From positions 1-64,000 of the forward strand of contig NZ_BDAV01000022.1 in the NCBI RefSeq assembly GCF_001612635.1: a DNA stretch of 64,000 nt, written 5' to 3'. This document shows, in pieces, positions 35,982 to 46,214 of this stretch. The first letter of the stretch is position 1, and each line of letters opens with the position of its first letter. The stretch comes from Nocardia africana NBRC 100379 (GTDB lineage Bacteria > Actinomycetota > Actinomycetes > Mycobacteriales > Mycobacteriaceae). A model generated the notes under the pieces. The model was not told where the DNA came from. It saw only the letters and a list, made by a program, of their open reading frames with translations, and made no database searches. The position numbers were made by a program, and so were the translations under genes.

Positions 35982-36749
35982 ATGAATTCGTTGTTCGACC
36001 TGACCGGGCATGTTGCCCTGGTGACCGGGGGTAATTCCGGGATCGGGCTCGGTATGGCGCACGGGCTGGCACAGTCCGGTGCCGATGTGTGCATCTGGGG
36101 CACCAATGCCGAGCGTAACGAGGCTGCCGCACAAGAGCTTTCGAAACACGGGACTCGAGTCCGCGCGGTCCGCTGCGACGTGGGTGACGAGGACGCCGTC
36201 GCGGCGAGTTTCACCGAAACGCTGGACTACTTCGGCAGGGTCGACTCCTGCTTCGCCAACGCCGGCACCCACGCTCCCGATATCCGGTTCGTCGATACCA
36301 CGCTCGCGGATTTCCGCTCGGTCACCCGGGTGAACCTCGAGGGTGCGTTCCTCACACTGCGCACGGCGGCCAAGCACATGGTAGAGCGCGGGGGCGGTGG
36401 CGTGCTCGTGGGCACCTCGAGCGTCTCCTCGATCCACGGCACTCCGCGCGGTCAGGCGTACGCGGCGAGCAAGGCCGGACTGTCCGCGATCATCCGGGGC
36501 TGCGCGGTCGAGCTGGCCCGGTACGGAATCAATGCGCACTCACTGATCGTCGGCTGGACCGAGACGCCCTTGATCTCCCGAGAGCTCAACAATCAAGCGT
36601 GGGAGGAGGCTGTCATGAAGCGGATGCCGCATCGGCGCTGGGGCGAGCCGAACGATTTCGCGCGGCTGGCCGTCTATCTGGCCGGCGGTGTCGGCGGATT
36701 CCAGACCGGCGACGAAATCGTCGTCGACGGCGGATACTCCATTTTCTGA
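35982..36749 (+). CDS. Short-chain dehydrogenase/reductase (SDR)
   Basis: NAD(P)-dependent oxidoreductase, 255 residues, classical SDR. Cofactor motif TGGNSGIGLG, NAGT motif, catalytic serine in TSSVSSIHG and Tyr-x3-Lys in YAASKAG, with the C-terminal GDEIVVDGGYSIF. ATG 35982 follows GGAGG. Probably co-transcribed with NIPSNAP from the operator C promoter. Substrate is likely a hydroxy or keto intermediate of the surrounding pathway (inference). Confidence 0.93.
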   Translation: MNSLFDLTGHVALVTGGNSGIGLGMAHGLAQSGADVCIWGTNAERNEAAAQELSKHGTRVRAVRCDVGDEDAVAASFTETLDYFGRVDSCFANAGTHAPDIRFVDTTLADFRSVTRVNLEGAFLTLRTAAKHMVERGGGGVLVGTSSVSSIHGTPRGQAYAASKAGLSAIIRGCAVELARYGINAHSLIVGWTETPLISRELNNQAWEEAVMKRMPHRRWGEPNDFARLAVYLAGGVGGFQTGDEIVVDGGYSIF

Positions 36750-36757
36750 CACCCCCC

Positions 36758-36804
36758 GCCGGGTGCCGAGGTCCGCGAGCCGGACCTCGGCACCCGGCTG
36801 TTTT
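36758..36804 (+). terminator. Rho-independent terminator after SDR gene
   Basis: Perfect 18-bp stem (36758-36775 with 36781-36798) and a 5-base loop, followed by TGTTTTG. It begins 9 bases after the SDR stop codon. Confidence 0.9.
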
Positions 36805-37000
36805 GTCCATCTCCTGGACTTATCCTGTGCTGCAAGACAATTCATGGCCCTACGTCCGCTCCACGAGCATCGACGACGGGTCGACGGCGACCGACCCGTC
36901 GCCCTTGGTGCCGACGACCGGGCGACCGCGATGGCGGCCCGGCCCGATGACGTTCACGCGGGCGGCAATTCCCGCGTGGACCGATCACATGGTGAACCGA

Positions 37001-37570
37001 TCAGATGGCTGCGAGGCGGCGGAACCGGCTGCCGTGGAACACGAGCGGCGCCGCTTCGGGATCGGCTCGCAGACCATGGATCTCGAAGAGTGCGACGGTA
37101 TGGTCGCCTGCCGGGACCTCGCTGTAGAGCGAACAATCCAGCCACGCCGTAGCGCCGTGCACGAAAACACCTCCCGCGGAAGTGCGGTCCCAGGCGATAT
37201 CCGCGAAGCGATCGGACTTCTTGCGGGACAGGCTCATACAGATCTCGTCGTGGCCCTCCGCCAGGACGCTGATCCCCAGCCGGGCACAGCCGCGCAGCCG
37301 TGGCCAGGTGGACGAGGATGTCTGGAAGCACACCGAGACCAACGGAGGCGTGACCGAGACCGAGGTGAACGCGCTGGCCGCCATGCCGATCGGCTCGTTG
37401 TCGACCATCGCGCACACCGCGGTGACACCCGACGGAAAGCACCCGAACGCCCGGCGCAGCACAACAGAGTCGGCGGTCATCGCCTCGAAAGCAATCATCG
37501 TTGCGGTGGACCCTCCGTTCGGACCGGATGCGGAACTCGCCATGACGGAAACGGGAGCTGGTGTTTTCAC
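37001..37570 (-). CDS. Flavin reductase family protein (split-barrel, HpaC/HsaB-like)
   Basis: Predicted NAD(P)H:FMN/FAD reductase of 189 residues that supplies reduced flavin to a monooxygenase. Characteristic segments: LRRAFGCFPSGVTAVCAMVDNEPIGMAASAFTSVSVTPPLVSVCF and the C-terminal GDHTVALFEIHGL. GTG 37570 is preferred because GGGAGA lies just upstream; ATG 37543 is the alternative. It has its own promoter and operator D. The LLM protein at 30798-31730 is the most likely partner in the window (inference). Confidence 0.9.
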   Translation of the reverse strand: MKTPAPVSVMASSASGPNGGSTATMIAFEAMTADSVVLRRAFGCFPSGVTAVCAMVDNEPIGMAASAFTSVSVTPPLVSVCFQTSSSTWPRLRGCARLGISVLAEGHDEICMSLSRKKSDRFADIAWDRTSAGGVFVHGATAWLDCSLYSEVPAGDHTVALFEIHGLRADPEAAPLVFHGSRFRRLAAI

Positions 37571-37652
37571 GGAGTCTCTCCCAACATTTCGGCCGCGAGA
37601 ACGACGATGCGCCGCTCCCTCGTCGGTGCCGCGACCCAGAGTGATCCACGGC

Positions 37653-37672
37653 ACTAGATAGATTGATCTAGA
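37653..37672. promoter_or_regulatory. CTAGAT-N6-ATCTAG operator, copy D (flavin reductase)
   Basis: ACTAGATAGATTGATCTAGA differs from copy A only in the last base. It lies at the predicted transcription start of the flavin reductase gene and also within the divergent region in front of the esterase gene at 37826, which it could control too. Confidence 0.8.
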
Positions 37673-37676
37673 CATG

Positions 37677-37705
37677 AGACTAGGGGTACGTCTCCAGCGC
37701 GTCAA
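37677..37705 (-). promoter_or_regulatory. Sigma70-type promoter of the flavin reductase gene
   Basis: On the minus strand: -35 TTGACG (37705-37700), 17-base spacer, -10 TAGTCT (37682-37677), then operator D. Spacing and boxes match the promoters at 34324-34353 and 44893-44922. Confidence 0.68.
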
Positions 37706-37825
37706 TAGGCTGACAGACGACGTCGACCGGCCGGTGCGCGGACCGCCAGATGGCGGATGTTCCGCTCGGCAATAACGTCGTTTGGTGGCTACGCCCCCGC
37801 GCGATCGAGGGATTGACTGGTTTCC

Positions 37826-38818
37826 ATGACGCAAACAACCCCGTTCACCAGCACCACCCCGGCCCGGCCGCCGTTCGACGCCGAATTGGTCCCGGTGTTG
37901 CAGGCGTTCCGTTCCCTCGTGCCCTGGCTCACCGACGAGACCCTCGACCGGGTTCGGGAACTGTCGACCACCGGCATCCCCGGCCAGCCCATGCCCGACT
38001 GGACCGCCGGCGGCAAGGTACGTGTCGATGAACGGACGATCCCCGGTCCCGATCAGGAGCTGCAGCTGACGGTGCTGACACCGGCGACCGGGACCGGCCC
38101 GTGGCCGCTGCTCTACTACATCCACGGCGGCGGCATCGTCGCAGGCAACCGGTACGGCGCGCTCTCCGAAATGCTGGCCTATGTTGCCGACGGCAGCGCC
38201 GTGGTCGCCTCGATCGAGTATCGGCTCGCCCCCGAACATCCCCATCCAGCACCGGTCGAGGACTGCTACGCCGGCCTGTGCTGGGCCGCCGAGAACGCCG
38301 ACCTGCTGAACATCGACGCCGACCACATCATCGCCATCGGGTTCAGCGGTGGCGGCAACCTCGCGGCGGGTGTCTCGCTGCTGGCACGTGATCGCGGCTT
38401 CCCGGCGCTCACCCATCAGATCCTCGGCTGCCCCATGCTCGACGACCGCCTGGAGACCCACAGCGCCCAGATGCTCGACAGGGAAGGGATGTGGGATCGC
38501 AACGAGAACCTGTGGGCCTGGACCGCGCTGCTCGGTGACCGCCGCGGTACCGACGACGTCAGCCCGTATGCGGCGCCGGCTCGGGCGGACGATCTGGCCG
38601 GGCTGCCGCGCACCTTCATCGATATCGGGTCGGTCGAAAGCTTCCGCGACGAAGCCCTCGACTACGCCCAGCGCCTGTGCCAGGCCGGGGTCAACGTCGA
38701 CCTGCACATGTGGGGTGGCGGCTTCCACGGATTCGACATCGGCATCAGCCAGCCGGCGGTCTCCCAGGCTTCGCTCGCGGCGCGCGACGAATACATCCGC
38801 CGGGCATTGGAACGGTAA
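37826..38818 (+). CDS. Alpha/beta hydrolase, hormone-sensitive-lipase type, copy 1
   Basis: Esterase-like protein, 330 residues. Oxyanion motif HGGG in YYIHGGGIVAGN, nucleophile in IAIGFSGGGNLA (GxSxG with an unusual extra glycine), acid near FIDIGSVESFRDE and histidine in GGFHGFD. It shares strong similarity over its whole length with the esterase at 48746-49735. Two bases separate its stop from the acetyl-CoA synthetase start, so they are co-transcribed. It may release a carboxylic acid or alcohol during the pathway. Confidence 0.92.
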   Translation: MTQTTPFTSTTPARPPFDAELVPVLQAFRSLVPWLTDETLDRVRELSTTGIPGQPMPDWTAGGKVRVDERTIPGPDQELQLTVLTPATGTGPWPLLYYIHGGGIVAGNRYGALSEMLAYVADGSAVVASIEYRLAPEHPHPAPVEDCYAGLCWAAENADLLNIDADHIIAIGFSGGGNLAAGVSLLARDRGFPALTHQILGCPMLDDRLETHSAQMLDREGMWDRNENLWAWTALLGDRRGTDDVSPYAAPARADDLAGLPRTFIDIGSVESFRDEALDYAQRLCQAGVNVDLHMWGGGFHGFDIGISQPAVSQASLAARDEYIRRALER

Positions 38819-38820
38819 GG

Positions 38821-40764
<1,944 letters not shown>

Positions 40765-40819
40765 TCCAGGTCGAATCCCCTTATACCCCACCGTCATTCG
40801 ACGGAGACAGGAGCACATC

Positions 40820-41695
40820 ATGGTATGGCCCTCCGGTGAAGCAGCCTTCGTGACCGGTGCCGCGTCCGGCATCGGGCTCGGGATCGCACGAGCACTCGTC
40901 GCGGCGGGAGCGAAAGTCGCACTCGCCGACATCGACGGCCCGCGACTCACCGACGTCGCCGCGGAACTGACCGCCGCCGGCGGGGTGGTCACCACGATCG
41001 AACTCGACGTCCCAGACGCCGATCAGTGGACCGCCGCCGCCGATCGTGCCGAGCAAGCGCTCGGCCCGATCTCGATCCTGTGCAACAACGCCGGCGTCAA
41101 CGGTGGCGGAGCGATCGACGAGACACCGCTCGAAGCCTGGCGCTGGGTCCAGCGGATCAATATCGAGGCCCAGTTCGTCGGGGTCTCGACCTTCCTCCCC
41201 CGGTTCAAGGAGCGCGGCGGGCGCGCACACATCATGAACACGGCCTCCATGGCGGGTCTGGTGCCGATGGCCAACGTGGGCGCTTACGTCTCGTCGAAGT
41301 TCGCCAGCGTCGGCTTCACCATGGTGTTGCGGAAAGAGCTTCACGGCACCGGCATCGGAGTCTCGCTGCTGTGCCCCGGCACCGTAGCCACCCGGCTGAA
41401 TGTGACTGCCGCACAAGCGGAGACGAAGGTACTCGGCCACGCGCCCGATGCCGCCGCCGTAGCACAGTCGGGCGCGATGCTCGCCCAGGGCGCCGATCCC
41501 GACCGCGTCGGCGAGCAGGTCGTCCAAGCGATGCAGGACGGGCAGTTCCTGATCATCACCCATCGCGAATGGGGACCGCTCGTCGACGAGGTACATCGCG
41601 AGGTCGAACAGGCATTCACCGAATTCGACGGCCGTCACGGACCCGATCGGACGGCGCAGATGCTGGTAGCCGGAGGCAACCCGATCACACCGTAG
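40820..41695 (+). CDS. Short-chain dehydrogenase/reductase (SDR)
   Basis: Classical SDR of 291 residues. NAD(P) motif TGAASGIGLG, NNAGVNGGG, serine in NTASMAGLVPM and Tyr-x3-Lys in YVSSKFA. ATG 40820 follows AGGAG. It begins 55 bases after the ligase gene and ends at a strong hairpin, so it is likely the last gene of the esterase-ligase-SDR operon. The C-terminal extension (about 40 residues) is longer than usual. Substrate unknown. Confidence 0.92.
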   Translation: MVWPSGEAAFVTGAASGIGLGIARALVAAGAKVALADIDGPRLTDVAAELTAAGGVVTTIELDVPDADQWTAAADRAEQALGPISILCNNAGVNGGGAIDETPLEAWRWVQRINIEAQFVGVSTFLPRFKERGGRAHIMNTASMAGLVPMANVGAYVSSKFASVGFTMVLRKELHGTGIGVSLLCPGTVATRLNVTAAQAETKVLGHAPDAAAVAQSGAMLAQGADPDRVGEQVVQAMQDGQFLIITHREWGPLVDEVHREVEQAFTEFDGRHGPDRTAQMLVAGGNPITP

Positions 41696-41742
41696 TTCGC
41701 AGCGCAGCCTGAACCGATCCACCTGGCGGCCGATCCGTCGCT

Positions 41743-41774
41743 CGGGCCGAGGCGGAGACAGCCGCCTCGGCCCG
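41743..41774. terminator. Bidirectional-type hairpin between convergent SDR gene and SDR remnant
   Basis: Perfect 13-bp stem CGGGCCGAGGCGG / CCGCCTCGGCCCG with a 6-base loop, 47 bases after the SDR stop codon. No T-tract on either side. Confidence 0.65.
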
Positions 41775-41780
41775 CGTCGT

Positions 41781-42200
41781 TCACATCATGAATCCGCCAC
41801 CGCAGACAAGGGTTTGGCCGCTGACGTAGTCGGATTCCGGGATGCACAACAGGTACACCGATCCGGCCGCGTCCGGAGTGCCGGCCCGGCCGAGCGGGAT
41901 CCCGCTCTCCATGGCCGACAGCACATCGGGATTGACGCCGACCTCGACCCGGTTGCCGGCGACCTCGATGGTGGCGTCACCGCCCGCGGGAGCCTCGGTG
42001 AGCCGGGTCTTGATCAGCCCGAACGCCACGCTGTTCACGGTGACGTTGTAGCGCCCCCAGACCAGGGTGGCCCCGCTTGGGCATCGACTCCGGCCGCGAC
42101 CCACCCGTCGTTCCGATCGAGGGCCGTGATCGCCGGGGAGAAAACCGGCGCAGTTGCCTCGGCGTTGACAGGGCGGAACGCGCACCTTACCGTCGAACAA
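41781..42200 (-). pseudogene. Decayed SDR gene (middle deleted)
   Basis: The 139-codon frame begins with the SDR opening MFDGKV and ends with a typical SDR C-terminal third (RYNVTVNSVAFGLIKTRLTE through to YVSGQTLVCGGGFMM). The NAD motif, the catalytic serine and Tyr-x3-Lys are missing, replaced by about 40 residues of unrelated arginine-rich sequence. It cannot be an active SDR. It starts at TTG 42200, directly against an operator copy, as in the leaderless NIPSNAP gene, so it looks like the fossil of a regulon member. Confidence 0.75.
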
Positions 42201-42219
42201 TTAGATCGTTCTATTTACA
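42200..42219. promoter_or_regulatory. CTAGAT-type operator, diverged copy G
   Basis: ATTAGATCGTTCTATTTACA matches operator E at 16 of 20 positions. It abuts the start of the SDR remnant and lies 163 bases before the acyl-CoA dehydrogenase pair. Its centre (TAGATCGTTCTAT) also matches the sites at 14410 and 14903, so it is intermediate between the two site classes. Confidence 0.55.
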
Positions 42220-42339
42220 GCGATCTATTATGCCCCGGCCGATCACCGCCGCTCCCGGCACCCCGAGCTCGACGATGTCGACCGAGGTCCCGCGCGCGGC
42301 TCGCAGGGGCTACGTGTTGCCGACAACGAAGGAGGCCCG

Positions 42340-42393
42340 ATGCAGTTTTCCGGCAGGCGCGCCGTGATCACTGGAGCCGAAGGTGAGTATTGA
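42340..42393 (+). pseudogene. Truncated N-terminus of a second SDR
   Basis: A strong GGAGG site precedes ATG 42340, which opens a 17-residue frame, MQFSGRRAVITGAEGEY, then a stop. The MxFxGRxAVITGA pattern is the start of an SDR before its glycine loop. The rest is gone and the acyl-CoA dehydrogenase start lies within its last codons. Deletion remnant (inference), or a short leader peptide coupled to the next gene. Confidence 0.5.
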
Positions 42394-43576
42394 TGCCGAC
42401 GCCGCGCGGGTCGCGGAGGCCGCGCGCACGGTCGTGGCCGAACACGACCCCCGATCCGTTCCCCTGACCGAGTTCTTCGGGGCGAGTTACGACGCCGGCC
42501 TGGCGTGGGTGCATTTCCCCGAGGGCCAGGGCGGATTGGGCGTATCGCGCGGACTGCAAGCCGTCGCGGACGCGATCTTCCAGGAAGCGGGCGCCCCGAA
42601 TCCGTTCAGCCTCAATCCCATCGGCTACGGCATGGCCGCGCCGACGGTGCAGGAGCACGCGCAGACCGACGAGCTGAAGCGCGCCTGGCTGCGCCCGCTC
42701 GCGACGAACGAGAACATCTGGTGCCAGCTGTTCTCCGAGCCGGGCGCCGGGTCGGACCTGGCCGGGCTCGCGACCTCGGCGGTCCGCGACGGTGACGACT
42801 GGCTGGTGAACGGGCAGAAGGTGTGGACCACCCTGGCCCACCGGGCGAGCTGGGCGTTGCTGCTGGCCCGCACCGATCCCGACCTGCCGAAACACAAGGG
42901 CCTCAGCTATTTCGTGGTCGACATGCGCGCACCCGGCGTCGAGACCCGCCCGTTGCGCCAGATGACCGGCCAGGCGGAGTTCAACGAGGTCTATCTGACC
43001 CAGGTCCGGATTCCCGACGCCCACCGGCTGGGTGCGGTCGGCGCGGGCTGGCAGGTGGCGATGACCACTCTGATGAACGAACGCAGCTCGATCGGTGCGA
43101 GCGGCACCCGGCGCGGCGACGGGACGATCGCCGACGCCGTAGCACTGTGGGCGCAGCGCCCCGACCGCCACACCCCCGTGCTGCGTGACCGCCTCACTCA
43201 GCTCTGGCTGCGCTCGGAGGTGCAGCGGCTGACCGCCGACCGCTCCCGCGCCACCGCCACCGTCCGTGGCCCCGGCCCGGAGGGTTCGATCGGCAAGCTC
43301 GTCGGCGCCGAATTGAACAAGCAGGTCTACGAGTTCTGCATGGACCTGCTGGGACCGGAGGGGCTGCTCTACGGCGACTACACCATGCGCGACATCGGTG
43401 CCGGAGAGGACGAACTCGGCCCGGTGCAGCAGCGCTTCCTGCGCTCGCGGGCCAACACCATCGAAGGCGGCACCTCCGAGGTGCTGCGAAACATTCTCGG
43501 CGAGCGGATCCTGGGTCTGCCCGGTGACCTGCGCGCCGACTCCGGACGACCCTGGCGTGAGGTGCCCCGTGGCTGA
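42383..43576 (+). CDS. Acyl-CoA dehydrogenase, catalytic partner of a heteromeric pair
   Basis: FAD enzyme oxidising an acyl-CoA, 397 residues. The FAD/substrate loop CQLFSEPGAGSDLAGL and the C-terminal NTIEGGTSEVLRNILGERILGLP are clear; the glutamate of IEGGTSE is the candidate base. GTG 42383 is behind GGAG. Overlaps the next acyl-CoA dehydrogenase by 8 bases. Two adjacent, different acyl-CoA dehydrogenase genes are the hallmark of alpha2beta2 enzymes for bulky substrates such as steroid side chains. Confidence 0.92.
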   Translation: MSIDADAARVAEAARTVVAEHDPRSVPLTEFFGASYDAGLAWVHFPEGQGGLGVSRGLQAVADAIFQEAGAPNPFSLNPIGYGMAAPTVQEHAQTDELKRAWLRPLATNENIWCQLFSEPGAGSDLAGLATSAVRDGDDWLVNGQKVWTTLAHRASWALLLARTDPDLPKHKGLSYFVVDMRAPGVETRPLRQMTGQAEFNEVYLTQVRIPDAHRLGAVGAGWQVAMTTLMNERSSIGASGTRRGDGTIADAVALWAQRPDRHTPVLRDRLTQLWLRSEVQRLTADRSRATATVRGPGPEGSIGKLVGAELNKQVYEFCMDLLGPEGLLYGDYTMRDIGAGEDELGPVQQRFLRSRANTIEGGTSEVLRNILGERILGLPGDLRADSGRPWREVPRG

Positions 43577-44741
43577 CGACAAGACCGAGGAATTCGCGTT
43601 CACGCCGGAGCAGCAGGAACTGCGCATGGCGGTCCGTGGCTTCTGTGCCGACAATTCCGACGAGGCGACCGTCCGGCGACTGATGGAGTCCACTCCCCCG
43701 TTCGACGAAAAGGCCTGGGCGCGACTGGGTTCCGAGCTCGGGGTACTCGGGCTCGGCGTGCCCGAGGAGCTCGACGGCTCGGGCGGCGGCATCGTCGATG
43801 CCGCGATCGCCGTCGAAGAACTCGGGGCCGCCCTGTTCTGCGGACCCGTCTTCGGCACCATCGCGTTGTCGATCCCGGCGCTGGTCGCCGCACCCCACAC
43901 GCCGGTGCGCCGGGAGGTACTGAGTCCGCTGGTCACCGGCGCCCGCACGGCCGCGTTCGCGGTGCCGGACCGGGCCGGACGCTTCGCCGGCGATGCTGTA
44001 ACCGTGGAGGCCACCGAATCCGGCGGCGCATGGACCGTATCCGGCACGATCGAACGCGTCGTGGACGCGGGTGCGGCCGACGACCTGCTCCTGACGGCGA
44101 AGGGCTCGGACGGGGTGGCCTTGTTCGTCGTCGACGCCGCCGGGTCCGGGGTGGAACGTACCGCGCTGTCCACGATGGATTCGACACGGCCGCAGGCCAC
44201 GATCCGGTTCCACGACGCTCCGGCTCGGCTCCTCGCCGGCCCGGACGAGGTGGAGCGAGTCTGCCGGCACGCGCTGCATGTCGGTACCGTGCTGCTTGCC
44301 GCCGAGCAGGTCGGCGGGGCCCAGCATCTACTCGACCGCAGCGTCGCCTACGCCCAGGAGCGGCTGCAGTTCGGCCGGCCCATCGGCTCGTTCCAGGCCG
44401 TCAAACACCGGCTCGCCGACATGCTCGTCGAACAGGAACACGCCCGCTCCGCCGCCTACCACGCCGCCTGGGCCCTGCAGGACGGCGCCGACGACCCTGC
44501 GCTCGCGACGTCGATCGCACAGGCGACCTGCTCGGCGGCCTACACCCGCATCGCGGCCGATACGGTCCAAGTGCACGGCGGCATCGGCTTCACCTGGGAA
44601 CACCGGACGCACCTGTACTTCAAGCGGGCATTCACCGATGCCGCTCTGCTGGGCAGTGTGGAAGAACACCGCGACCGGATCGCCGAGATCGTACTCGACC
44701 ACGCCGCAATCGATTACGAGGTTCCGGTCGCGACCGGATAG
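43569..44741 (+). CDS. Acyl-CoA dehydrogenase, second subunit of a heteromeric pair
   Basis: A 390-residue acyl-CoA dehydrogenase-like protein starting at GTG 43569 inside the preceding gene. It has the FAD-contact segment YAQERLQFGRPIGSFQAVKH and the late motif VQVHGGIGFTWEHRTHLYFKRA, but the N-terminal substrate loop is reduced and no catalytic glutamate is seen at the expected place. This fits the non-catalytic FAD-binding subunit of an alpha2beta2 dehydrogenase formed with the overlapping gene (inference from known steroid-pathway pairs). Confidence 0.9.
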   Translation: MADDKTEEFAFTPEQQELRMAVRGFCADNSDEATVRRLMESTPPFDEKAWARLGSELGVLGLGVPEELDGSGGGIVDAAIAVEELGAALFCGPVFGTIALSIPALVAAPHTPVRREVLSPLVTGARTAAFAVPDRAGRFAGDAVTVEATESGGAWTVSGTIERVVDAGAADDLLLTAKGSDGVALFVVDAAGSGVERTALSTMDSTRPQATIRFHDAPARLLAGPDEVERVCRHALHVGTVLLAAEQVGGAQHLLDRSVAYAQERLQFGRPIGSFQAVKHRLADMLVEQEHARSAAYHAAWALQDGADDPALATSIAQATCSAAYTRIAADTVQVHGGIGFTWEHRTHLYFKRAFTDAALLGSVEEHRDRIAEIVLDHAAIDYEVPVATG

Positions 44742-44811
44742 CTCCGGGAGACTGCCACGCGGTCCGTCATCTCGACGGTCCGCGTGGCCGATCCTGGGTT
44801 CGCCGCTGAAA

Positions 44812-44850
44812 ACCGATGGGCGGCACCGGTGTTCGGTGCGGCCCATCGGT
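44812..44850 (+). terminator. Two-tier hairpin after acyl-CoA dehydrogenase pair
   Basis: Outer 10-bp stem ACCGATGGGC / GCCCATCGGT, one G-G mismatch, inner 6-bp stem GCACCG / CGGTGC, loop GTGTT. It begins 71 bases after the stop codon. Confidence 0.65.
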
Positions 44851-44892
44851 GTCCATCTCCTCGGGATCGGAGCGGCCTCTCGCTTCCAGCCG

Positions 44893-44922
44893 TTGACGCG
44901 GCGCAGGACAGGTGATTATTCT
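44893..44922 (+). promoter_or_regulatory. Sigma70-type promoter of the AcuI-type reductase gene
   Basis: -35 TTGACG (44893-44898), 18-base spacer, -10 TATTCT (44917-44922), followed after 2 bases by operator E. Same form as the promoters of the amidohydrolase operon and the flavin reductase. Confidence 0.68.
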
Positions 44923-44924
44923 CT

Positions 44925-44944
44925 ATTAGATCAATCTATCTACT
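44925..44944. promoter_or_regulatory. CTAGAT-type operator, copy E (AcuI-type reductase)
   Basis: ATTAGATCAATCTATCTACT, the inverse orientation of copy A with only the outer bases changed. It covers the predicted transcription start. Confidence 0.78.
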
Positions 44945-45107
44945 CGCTCGGCTCCTCCCCGCGCCCCAGCGAAACGGGTTCCCGTGCCGGCGATAGATCT
45001 GGTTTGACATCGCAGAACCGAGCCATCGGAGAGCTCGCCCGACATCCCTCCGCTGCAGGCCCCATGGCCGCGGCACTCGAGACCGGGACCCGATCCAGGA
45101 AGGTGTT

Positions 45108-46100
45108 ATGTCCAAGTCCTTCAACGCTTTCGTTGTCAACAAGAGCGAGGCCGGCTTCAGCGCCGGTGTACAGCAACTCACCCTCGACGACCTGCCCGCA
45201 GGTAACGTCACCGTGCGCGTCCAGTTCTCGAGCGTCAACTACAAGGACGGCCTCGCCTGCCTCCCGGAGAGCCCCGTGGTGACCGCGTACCCGATGGTGC
45301 CGGGTATCGACATCGCCGGAACCGTGGCCGAGTCGAGCGACCCGCGCTTCACCGTCGGCCAGGAGGTCGTGGCCATCGGCCGTGGGCTGGGCACCGATCG
45401 CTTCGGCGGATACGCCGAATACGCGCGACTGTCCGGCGACGTGCTCGAGCCGTTGCCCGAGGGGTTGACGCTGAAAGAGGCCATGGCGCTGGGCACCGCG
45501 GGTTTCACTGCGGCGCTGTCGATTCAGCGGCTCGAACAGAACGGGCTCGACCCGAGCAAGGGCCGCGTGCTGGTGACCGGTGCGACGGGCGGAGTGGGCA
45601 GTACCGCGGTGAGCATGCTCGCCGGTCTCGGCTACGAAGTCGTCGCAAGCACCGGCAAGACCGACGAGCACGACTACTTGCGGGAACTGGGCGCCTCCGA
45701 GGTCCTCGGGCGCGAGGAAGTCTCCGCACAGAGCCCAGCCCCCATCGAGGCAGAACTGTGGGCCGGCGGGGTGGACCCGGTGGGTGGCGACACCCTCGCC
45801 TACTTGCTGCGCACCACGCGCTACGGCGGTTCCGTAGCCAACTGCGGCCTCACCGGCGGTCCGGCGGTGAACACCACGGTGCTGCCGTTCATTCTGCGCG
45901 GCGTCAACCTGCTGGGGATCGATTCCGTCATGTGCCCGGAGGATGTGCGCGCTGCGGTGTGGCTGCGTCTCGGGACGGACCTCAAACCGAAGAACCTGCT
46001 GGAGAGCATCTCTCACGAAGTCGGCCTGGACGGTGTGCCCACGGTCGCGTCCGGCATCCTCGCCGGCGCCATCCGGGGCCGGACCGTCGTCCGTCTGTAA
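45108..46100 (+). CDS. Medium-chain reductase, acrylyl-CoA reductase (AcuI/YhdH) type
   Basis: Zinc-independent NADPH-dependent reductase of 330 residues, behind AGGAAGG. The AcuI/YhdH pattern is clear: SSVNYKDGLA near the N-terminus, PGIDIAGTVAESSDPRFTVGQEV, the cofactor motif VTGATGGVGSTAVSMLAGLGYEVVASTGK and GIDSVMCP. AcuI reduces acrylyl-CoA to propionyl-CoA, but relatives act on other enoyl substrates, so the name gives only a reaction class. Under operator E and so part of the local regulon. Confidence 0.9.
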   Translation: MSKSFNAFVVNKSEAGFSAGVQQLTLDDLPAGNVTVRVQFSSVNYKDGLACLPESPVVTAYPMVPGIDIAGTVAESSDPRFTVGQEVVAIGRGLGTDRFGGYAEYARLSGDVLEPLPEGLTLKEAMALGTAGFTAALSIQRLEQNGLDPSKGRVLVTGATGGVGSTAVSMLAGLGYEVVASTGKTDEHDYLRELGASEVLGREEVSAQSPAPIEAELWAGGVDPVGGDTLAYLLRTTRYGGSVANCGLTGGPAVNTTVLPFILRGVNLLGIDSVMCPEDVRAAVWLRLGTDLKPKNLLESISHEVGLDGVPTVASGILAGAIRGRTVVRL

Positions 46101-46214
46101 AACTCCTTCGCCGCCCGATTACACATCGCCGACACGACACCGCCGTCGGCACAGATTCCACCGACCGGCCCGGAACCTCCGGTCCGGCCCGACCTCAATG
46201 GAGAGGTGCTGAAA

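Larger units (their letters stand above)
44742..45107. other. Intergenic region: terminator, promoter and operator
   Basis: No gene is supported in these 366 bases. Contents: the hairpin at 44812-44850 that ends the acyl-CoA dehydrogenase transcript, the promoter at 44893-44922, operator E at 44925-44944, and a leader of about 170 bases before the AcuI-type gene. I see no clear RNA structure in that leader. Confidence 0.6.

Noticed and set aside
42225..42367. A plus-strand frame starting at ATG 42230 after the half-site GATCTATT
   Set aside because: It lacks a ribosome binding site and its 45 residues look random; the stub at 42340 with its GGAGG site is better supported.
44990..44998. ATAGATCT near the AcuI-type gene as a further operator
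   Set aside because: Only a half-site-sized match with no second arm at the right spacing; too short to count.
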